Below are positions 31,971-37,527 of a stretch of DNA of 37,527 nt, one piece after another. A model generated the notes under the pieces. It saw only the letters and a program-made list of their open reading frames with translations. It had not been told where the DNA came from and made no database searches. The stretch comes from Lentisphaerota bacterium (GTDB lineage Bacteria; Verrucomicrobiota; Kiritimatiellia; UBA8416; JABMPJ01). The stretch spans positions 1-37,527 of the forward strand of contig JABMPJ010000049.1 of the NCBI GenBank assembly GCA_013203785.1. Direction: 5' to 3'. Every line of letters starts with the position of its first letter. The stretch's first letter is position 1. Made by a program: the position numbers and the translations under genes.

Positions 31971-33610
31971 AATGTCTGTCCTGCCGCGTCCTGCGGCGGT
32001 TGATGGCGCTCCCGTGGGGGCTCGCCCACCAGGCCGTGACTGTACAGGTTGTCGAGTAGATACTCAGAAAAGAGCCGTTGGCCCAGTGACGAGAGATGGA
32101 CATGATCCCACCACAAGAACCCAACGTCTGATTGTGTCAGCATATAGTCGTGCATCTCCACGAGGGGGACAGCGTTGCGCTGGGCCACGTCGCGCATAAT
32201 GCGGTGGTTCGTGGGAAGGAAATCGCCTTCCTGTTCGATCGTGTTGGGTTCGGCGATCAGGATGATGGGGATCTCCTTCTCTTTGGCCAGCTTGACAAGC
32301 ATGTCAAGATGGACACCGAAGGATTCATGATCAACATCATTATTGGAAAGATTAACCACGATCAGGTCGGGCTCCAAATGGATCCAGCTATCACGAAAGA
32401 TGAAGTAGAGCGACTCGGCCACGAGACCGGAGAGTCCGCCGTTGACACATTCAAACCGTTTCTCCGTAGAGGTCTCTCTGTTCAGGCCTCGTTCAACGAC
32501 CTTAACGATGGATTCTTCCAAGCGCATGGCACCAGCGCCCCATGTCTGTGACGTACCCAGAAAAAGAACGCGAAATGTACTGGCGGCCTTCTCGGGATAG
32601 CTGTCCAAAATCGCTTTGACTTGTGCTGCACGCATCTCGTTCTTGAAGCTCTCTTCGCGCATGGCAACCGCTACGTTGACGCCCGGGTTGGGGTAGCGCC
32701 GCGCCTGGACGCTGTCAATGAAGATGAAGAGGACGACTCCAACCACGGCTAGGCTGATATTGAGGGTCGAGACGCGCAGTAGCGCCGCCCGCACATCGCG
32801 CTTGAGCAGAGCCACGACCACGACCAGGATCAGGTTGAAGAGCAGGACGCTGGCCAGGGTCCACAGCCTGTTCTTGCGGGAGGACCGATTGGCACGGCCA
32901 AAGGATTCGTAGACCTGTGTCGTGGGCTTGAAGGTTCCTTCGATGGGGTTCTTGGAGCGAATCAGCACATTGTCAAGGAAGCTGCTGTTCATGCAGCCGC
33001 GAAATCCGACCAGCTGTTTCTCGGGAATAGAGATCGCCTTCTTGTAAATGGGCTTGCCCGCCAGTTCGGCCTCGAAACCACCAGGCACGAAGGAGAGCCG
33101 ACAGGTATTCCACTCGTCAATACGCAGGTCGGGCAGGTCAAAGGGCTCGCGCGTAAGGAACCGCATGTCGGCGTCGGCCGTGAAGAACATGTTCGGGAAG
33201 TGGGGGTTGACACTGAAGCGCATCCCGGCGAAGCCGTCAGCGGTCTTATTAAAAATGACGCTGATATAGGCATTCGGCTCAAGCATGAAGTCGAATGAGA
33301 GATCCCCGACCGCCAAGCGGTCGCGGTAGATAACCTCCTGGAATCCGCACCATGCCCCAAGGTTCAATTGCTGCCCGGCGATGGACTGTGTCCCGTCGAC
33401 AAAGCTATACGTGCCGTTCACGCCATTCTCAAGGAGCGTCTTGGTCGACAGCCAGTTCCCGTTGTTATCGAGATTGGCGTTGCGCGACAGTACCACTTTG
33501 GAGAGGCTGAAGGTCGCCAGTCCCACAGTGATCAGGAAAAGAATGATAATGCCTAAGCGGCTCTTGGGGTTTGCCCCCTGCTTCTGTGCTCTGTTTAAAT
33601 CACTCTTCAT
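31967..33610 (-). CDS. multi-domain membrane SGNH protein with jelly-roll-like ectodomain (about 547 aa)
   Basis: Order of parts: TM1 at 19-40; a beta-rich extracytoplasmic domain at about 50-225 (LSFDFMLEPNAYISVIF, EWNTCRLSFVPGGFEAEL), resembling LamG-like or concanavalin-like folds; two TMs at about 249-269 and 283-300; then a second extracytoplasmic SGNH domain. SGNH blocks are FLGTSQTWGAG at 350-360 (Ser354, with Thr in place of the usual Asp of GDS), NGGLSGL at 390-396, LSNNDVD at 421-427 (Asn423/424), and WDHVHLSSLGQ at 501-511 with a perfect D502-x-x-H505. The binding domain may present a glycan to the hydrolase or acyltransferase domain. The start is ATG 33610 or the in-frame 33625. 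It is coupled by ATGA to the methyltransferase. Confidence 0.8.
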   Translation of the reverse strand: MKSDLNRAQKQGANPKSRLGIIILFLITVGLATFSLSKVVLSRNANLDNNGNWLSTKTLLENGVNGTYSFVDGTQSIAGQQLNLGAWCGFQEVIYRDRLAVGDLSFDFMLEPNAYISVIFNKTADGFAGMRFSVNPHFPNMFFTADADMRFLTREPFDLPDLRIDEWNTCRLSFVPGGFEAELAGKPIYKKAISIPEKQLVGFRGCMNSSFLDNVLIRSKNPIEGTFKPTTQVYESFGRANRSSRKNRLWTLASVLLFNLILVVVVALLKRDVRAALLRVSTLNISLAVVGVVLFIFIDSVQARRYPNPGVNVAVAMREESFKNEMRAAQVKAILDSYPEKAASTFRVLFLGTSQTWGAGAMRLEESIVKVVERGLNRETSTEKRFECVNGGLSGLVAESLYFIFRDSWIHLEPDLIVVNLSNNDVDHESFGVHLDMLVKLAKEKEIPIILIAEPNTIEQEGDFLPTNHRIMRDVAQRNAVPLVEMHDYMLTQSDVGFLWWDHVHLSSLGQRLFSEYLLDNLYSHGLVGEPPRERHQPPQDAAGQTL

Positions 33611-33649
33611 AGTCAGCCCCGGCATGCCTCAAGGAATGCGAGCACACTG

Positions 33650-34537
33650 TCAGAAACGGTACTGAATTCCCAGTCCAATTAAAGTGGTACTTGCGGGATA
33701 TCTGAAGAAGCCGTTGTCCAGGGTATCGCGCCGTTCGCCATTCGGATGCGCCTCGTCAAAAAAGAGCTGCGAGTTCTGCCAGTGGGCGTAGACCTCCATC
33801 TCGACGCACTTGAAAAAAGCTTCGAGGCTAAGCGTCTCGGTGAGGGCGATCTCGCAGCCCGCCATCATAAAGGTGCCGTATGCATCATCGGCCTCGAGGC
33901 GCTGCTGTCGGCCGTCGAACCATGTTTCCGGCGAGCCTGCGGCGAGCCACTCTGCGTAGACCTCGTCGTCCATGAGCACCGTCCATTGCTCCTCGGGGTT
34001 GAACCGGGCGGAGTAGTAGACGATGCCCGCTTGCACATAGGGCGTGAAGCGGGTGCGGTTGGCGTAGGCCGCGTAGAGTCCGAGATGAGGTCCCGAAAGG
34101 AAGAAGGAGCCATCACTGTGCCCGTCCCAGTAGGTGGAGGTCTTGGCCTTGAGATGGTCCCACCCCAGCTCGAGGCCCCAGTAGGGTGAGAGCTCCCATT
34201 GTACGTAGAGATCCGTCGGCAGATACCACTGCTCCGCGTCCAACTCGGTAATGCTGCCCATATAGGAAACGGCAAGCACTTCGTCCGCGCTAATCATGCC
34301 ATCGGCGTTGCTGTCCTCGGGGATGCGGCTGTGGTCGTCCAGGGAGGTATAGCCCACTCGCAGGCCGACGCGCATGGGTTCCCACCAGTCTCCGCTCGTC
34401 CGTGTGTCGGTGCGGTATTCGGGGGTGGCCGTGGGAGGCGCGGCGTGCACGCCGCTCAATGGCAGATGCGCGAGCGCTGCGCCGATCAAAGCGAGGGCCA
34501 TGCGGGTTCTGAGGGTAGCGGTCTTAGTCGTTGGCAT
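33650..34537 (-). CDS. outer-membrane beta-barrel protein with an EF-hand-like loop
   Basis: This 295-residue protein has a signal peptide (LRTRMALALIGAALAHLPLSGVHA, cleavage near 32) and then alternating aromatic/hydrophobic beta strands, such as MRVGLRVGYTSL, YVQWELSPYWGLELGWDHL and HLGLYAAYANRTRFTPYVQAGI. It ends in LIGLGIQYRF, the C-terminal Phe signal of BAM substrates. An early loop contains DSNADGMISADE (75-86), a canonical 12-residue Ca-binding EF-hand/dockerin-type pattern (D75, N77, D79, E86). The size suggests an 8-12 strand barrel. The ATG overlaps the GT-C gene end by 14 bases. Inside a glycan operon it might be a surface receptor, a polysaccharide anchor or an export aid; this is inference. 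Confidence 0.82.
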   Translation of the reverse strand: MPTTKTATLRTRMALALIGAALAHLPLSGVHAAPPTATPEYRTDTRTSGDWWEPMRVGLRVGYTSLDDHSRIPEDSNADGMISADEVLAVSYMGSITELDAEQWYLPTDLYVQWELSPYWGLELGWDHLKAKTSTYWDGHSDGSFFLSGPHLGLYAAYANRTRFTPYVQAGIVYYSARFNPEEQWTVLMDDEVYAEWLAAGSPETWFDGRQQRLEADDAYGTFMMAGCEIALTETLSLEAFFKCVEMEVYAHWQNSQLFFDEAHPNGERRDTLDNGFFRYPASTTLIGLGIQYRF

Positions 34538-37310
34538 ACTGCTCTTCTTTCTTGTAGACGGTCGTTCCAATCATCACTGTGGTGGCGCGGGAGTCGTTGT
34601 GGATAGGGAGCACTTTGCCCGTTCTCCGATTGCGGATCCCCATGTAGACGCGGTATTCGCCTGGCGCCAGTGCCGTCGGCGTCATGCAGGCCAACGGAAA
34701 GAGCACCCCCTCGCTAGTCGTGGCCTGGTAAAGCGGGAACTGCATGGCGCTACCCAGCACACCGTTGGGGCCCTGTAGATCGAGAAACACGTCGTACTCG
34801 GTGAAGTGCCGGAAGGGAAAGCGGGTCAGGCGCATGGCGCAGCGGAACGCCTGCCAGTGCAAGTGCCCCGGCTGAATCGTGTCAGGTACCTGCAGGTCCA
34901 CCAGCTGGACCCGGTTCCCGAATACCACGGCATCAACGCGGTCCCTCGGCGTGGGCGGCAGATCGGCGGGGAAGGGGCGGGCCCACAGCGGGACCGCGCC
35001 GTCGGGCTGCTGCAGATCGGCCAGTATGGCCGCCAGGTCGGGGCGCAGGTCAGACGCGCCCAGTCGCGCACTGCCGCGGACGCACGTGAGGGCCAGGGTG
35101 ACCTGATACGGCGCGAAGGGCTTTGTGAATCGGAAGGTCACGGTCTGCTCGCCGCCGCTGAGCTCAATCACCTCCGGCGGCAACAGGCCATAGCCGCTGG
35201 TCGGATCGTAGAGGCGGCATTCAAGCGCCGTTCCCTCGCTGAGCGCATGGGCCTTCAGTGAGAGGCGGTAGGCGCCGGCCGCCAGGGGTACATAGTTGAA
35301 CAGGGCCACCTGGTCGCCGGCGGCCAGGTGGTGGCCGTCGTAATCCTGACTCTCCAGATAGCGCGCCTGCTCGTAGGGCTGGGCCGCGCTGGCCGCACTC
35401 CCCTGGGAACGGAGGAACGACCGGTCCGAAGCGTCCCCTCCGAAGCATTGGTACTGCGCGCGCTCATGCGGGCTGCTTAATAGAGTCGCCCAGACGTTGC
35501 CGACGGCAGCATCCACCTGGATCGGAATAAAGAGTCGCTCCTTCCAGAAAGGCACCCGCGCCAGGCGCCGGTCATACTGCTTCCGATCGATTGGGACGAT
35601 CCGCTGCGTATTGGCCGCGAGCTGGAAGGTCCGCTTGAACCGGCCACAGCGCAGGACCACTTGTGCGGGCCACGCCCCGCTGCGCAGACCGATCCACAGC
35701 GCCTCAGGGGCCGACTCATAGACCGCACAGCGGCGCACGCGGCTGTCGTCCGCTACGTGGAACATGCGATCACTGCGCGGGAAAATGGGGCCGTTGACGA
35801 AGATCCAGTAGTCGTTACCAGGCACCGGGATGCCCGGGATGGGGAGTTGGCCGATCGCGTTCCAGAATGCGCTGTCGGGCAGTCCAAAGCTCGTCACCAT
35901 GCAGTTGCGGAAGACGGCCAAGGTGGGTTCCGGGCCTTCAAGCTGAACCGACTTGACCGTCCCCGATGGTGCCTGCTGCGGGCGAACGAGCTCGGTTGAG
36001 AGGTGGTCGGCTACGACCCAGTTCTCCTCCTGTGACCAGAAGAAATTCTCAGAATAGCTTCGCATGCCAAAATCCAGAAGGAGGGCCAGAGCGCACGGCA
36101 CGGCCAGAGCACGCAGGTGGCGGCGGGGGTGATTCCAGAGCCAGAAGAGACCATACACGGCCGCCAGGACCAGCGGCAGGCCGGCGTAAGAGAAATGGAA
36201 GGGCTCCACACTGGGCTTGCCGAGGAGCGACAAGACGGCCGCCAGGAGCGGAAACGAGAAGACGGCAAATAGGAATAGCGCCTGCTGCTGCTTCTCATCT
36301 CGCGCACGTACGGCGCGCCACATCTGAAGTGAGACCACCGCCAGGCCCACCGTCGCCATGGCGCATAGGGCCACGCCGAGGGCCAGGAGCAGGAGAGGTA
36401 CGTTGGCCGAGACGCTTGACCCGAGCCGATCAAGCCAGGGGCGCTCGTAGAACTCGGGTGGCACGTTAAAGGATTTGATGAAGCGGAAGTTCAGGACGAT
36501 ATCGCTCCAGGTCCGCTCGGGATGGGATATGAATTGAGGAATGGCCACCACGATCCCCGCCACCATGCCGCCCAGGGCGGCACCGGCTTGCTTGAGAAAC
36601 AGACCCCATCGGTGGCGCACCAGCAGGGCGCTGAGCAGTATATAGATGCCCGGCACCCAGCCAGCCATGAGACCATGATACTTGCTGGCAAAGGCGAACC
36701 CCACCAGCACTCCCGCCAGCAGGGGGCGCAGCAGTGACTGCGGTCGCGCGACCATGCCCGCCACGCAGAGAATCGAAAGCGCCGAGAACAGGTCCACCCC
36801 GATGTCGCCGGTGACTGCATGTGTAACGGTGGCGGCCAGCGGGGTAATGGCCAGCAAGAGAGCTGTCAGGAGCTGCGACTGCGCCGGCATACGGCCGCGC
36901 CGCCCGATTAGCACGGCCGCCATGAGCACGAGCATGCCGTACAGCACGCGCAGCGCGCGCCCCCAATAGAAGAGCTCGCCCTGGTTAATCGCCTCCACAG
37001 GCGTGCCCGGATCAAGGTGGGCTTGCACCGCTCCTCGAACCGCTTGCACACCGCGCAGAATCCACTCATCGACGTGGTTAAGAAAGAGCGGATAACCGTC
37101 ATAGAAGACGTTGCCCGTGTACCACACGTACCGGTCATGCAGGAAATTATCGAGGGCGAGTACCTGCTTCGCCGCATCGGGATGATTGACGACGCCCGCG
37201 CTCAGACCGCGGAAGAGTCCGGCCGAACGTAGGTGCAGGGCCAGCGCGATAATGGCCACCCACGCCGCCACGATGGCGATACGTTTCAGTTTGGTTGACG
37301 GTGCAGCCAC
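34524..37310 (-). CDS. giant GT-C-like membrane protein (about 928 aa), first gene of the eight-gene operon
   Basis: TM1 is followed by the loop NHPDAAKQ (about 42-49, with Asp45), the expected GT-C (GT39-like) donor/metal site. About ten more TMs include GDIGVDLFSALSIL and AFASKYHGLMAGWVPGIYIL, phrases common in PMT_2-type transferases. From about residue 430 the protein is periplasmic: a beta-rich series with VPLAAGAYRLSL and ALAPGEYRVYMGIRNRRTGK, i.e. two L-x-x-G-x-Y sandwich-like blocks. It probably transfers polyprenyl-phosphate-linked sugars outside the inner membrane. The start is unclear: GTG 37310 (AAGGA about 11 bases upstream), GTG 37349 or TTG 37382 are in frame. I prefer 37310, which leaves a short basic tail before TM1. 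Its 3' end overlaps the barrel gene. Confidence 0.75.
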   Translation of the reverse strand: MAAPSTKLKRIAIVAAWVAIIALALHLRSAGLFRGLSAGVVNHPDAAKQVLALDNFLHDRYVWYTGNVFYDGYPLFLNHVDEWILRGVQAVRGAVQAHLDPGTPVEAINQGELFYWGRALRVLYGMLVLMAAVLIGRRGRMPAQSQLLTALLLAITPLAATVTHAVTGDIGVDLFSALSILCVAGMVARPQSLLRPLLAGVLVGFAFASKYHGLMAGWVPGIYILLSALLVRHRWGLFLKQAGAALGGMVAGIVVAIPQFISHPERTWSDIVLNFRFIKSFNVPPEFYERPWLDRLGSSVSANVPLLLLALGVALCAMATVGLAVVSLQMWRAVRARDEKQQQALFLFAVFSFPLLAAVLSLLGKPSVEPFHFSYAGLPLVLAAVYGLFWLWNHPRRHLRALAVPCALALLLDFGMRSYSENFFWSQEENWVVADHLSTELVRPQQAPSGTVKSVQLEGPEPTLAVFRNCMVTSFGLPDSAFWNAIGQLPIPGIPVPGNDYWIFVNGPIFPRSDRMFHVADDSRVRRCAVYESAPEALWIGLRSGAWPAQVVLRCGRFKRTFQLAANTQRIVPIDRKQYDRRLARVPFWKERLFIPIQVDAAVGNVWATLLSSPHERAQYQCFGGDASDRSFLRSQGSAASAAQPYEQARYLESQDYDGHHLAAGDQVALFNYVPLAAGAYRLSLKAHALSEGTALECRLYDPTSGYGLLPPEVIELSGGEQTVTFRFTKPFAPYQVTLALTCVRGSARLGASDLRPDLAAILADLQQPDGAVPLWARPFPADLPPTPRDRVDAVVFGNRVQLVDLQVPDTIQPGHLHWQAFRCAMRLTRFPFRHFTEYDVFLDLQGPNGVLGSAMQFPLYQATTSEGVLFPLACMTPTALAPGEYRVYMGIRNRRTGKVLPIHNDSRATTVMIGTTVYKKEEQYAND

Positions 37311-37401
37311 GTTTGCTCTGTTCCTTGCACGGTATAGCCGGTTACGCACATGCGGCCACGGGACGGTCCTGATTCCTGACAATGCGATGAAAACGGCGCG
37401 A

Positions 37402-37431
37402 ATGATACACTCCTACCGGCCGGAAAAGCAA
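37402..37431 (-). promoter_or_regulatory. candidate sigma70-type promoter for the eight-gene operon
   Basis: Minus strand TTGCTT (37431-37426), 18 bases, then TATCAT (37407-37402). Transcription would begin near 37395, leaving a leader of 45-85 bases depending on which start codon of the GT-C gene is used. The boxes are fair and the position is right. A repeat element begins 28 bases further upstream. Confidence 0.4.
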
Positions 37432-37458
37432 GATCACGACGCCGGGGAGGATTCTTGC

Positions 37459-37527
37459 GGGCGCATCTGCGTTTCGTTGCATAGGTCCCAGTCGTAATCG
37501 TAATCCTGCTCGTAATCGTAATCCGAG
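37459..37527. repeat. left half of a second palindromic GTAATC element, cut by the window end
   Basis: These 69 bases match 7159-7227 with two differences (7172 A versus T, and 7182 G versus T), in the same orientation. They include the GGGCGCATCTGC outer arm and both TCGTAATCGTAATCC subrepeats. The window stops exactly where the central loop of the palindrome would be. If the window edge is a contig end, a repeat of this type is a common reason for an assembly break. Confidence 0.85.

Overview
The window looks like a polysaccharide (exopolysaccharide, O-antigen or capsule type) biosynthesis and modification locus from a GC-rich, double-membrane bacterium. The support is the gene content: glycosyltransferases of families GT2 and GT4, several giant polytopic GT-C-like proteins, a Wzx-type flippase, an ABC-2 export permease, an O-acetylation pair (MBOAT plus an AlgJ-like protein), two sulfotransferases, sugar-nucleotide and methyltransferase enzymes, and an outer-membrane beta-barrel. 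The mix of membrane SGNH proteins, DUF5989-like micro-proteins, spermidine-synthase-like membrane proteins and GTAATC-type palindromic repeats makes me think of the PVC group (for example Kiritimatiellota) or Omnitrophota. That is a recollection, not something the sequence proves. No rRNA, tRNA, CRISPR array or transposase was seen.

Layout. (1) 263-7106, plus strand: a tightly packed unit of sulfotransferase, ABC-2 permease, GT-C/DUF2142-like membrane protein, second (unrelated) sulfotransferase, MBOAT acyltransferase and AlgJ-like SGNH protein. (2) 7159-7309: a 151-bp palindromic repeat element. Its left half recurs at the right edge of the window, exactly 30,300 bp away. (3) 7397-10483, plus: three GT2 enzymes, the first a polyprenyl-phosphate-sugar synthase type. 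(4) 10491-14577, minus: a rhamnosyltransferase-like GT2 and a GT4 (translationally coupled), a secreted propeller-like protein with its own promoter, and a small anchored DUF4214-like protein. (5) 14711-19979, plus: giant GT-C-like protein, GT4, Wzx flippase. (6) 20003-24160, minus: two tandem copies of a 53-54 residue membrane micro-protein, an 806-residue spermidine-synthase-like membrane protein lacking the usual catalytic Asp, and a membrane SGNH protein. (7) 24382-25242, plus: TylF-like methyltransferase. (8) 25246-37310, minus: an eight-gene operon of GT-C, beta-barrel with an EF-hand-like loop, SGNH, methyltransferase, SDR epimerase/dehydratase, GT4, GT-C and SGNH.

How the parts may work together (inference). 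Cytoplasmic GT2 and GT4 enzymes build lipid-linked glycans, and the SDR and methyltransferases supply or decorate sugars. The flippase and/or the ABC permease move the product across the inner membrane. The GT-C proteins add sugars from polyprenyl-phosphate donors on the outer face. MBOAT and SGNH proteins add or remove acyl groups, and the sulfotransferases add sulfate. Each of the four SGNH genes lies next to, or in the same unit as, a large polytopic membrane protein, which suggests several parallel periplasmic tailoring modules. The most novel-looking parts are the duplicated micro-protein/SpeE-like/SGNH unit with a hairpin just upstream of its first Shine-Dalgarno, and the eight-gene operon with its own outer-membrane barrel.

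All residue numbers, identities and motif calls were made by eye and by hand count. No database search was run.
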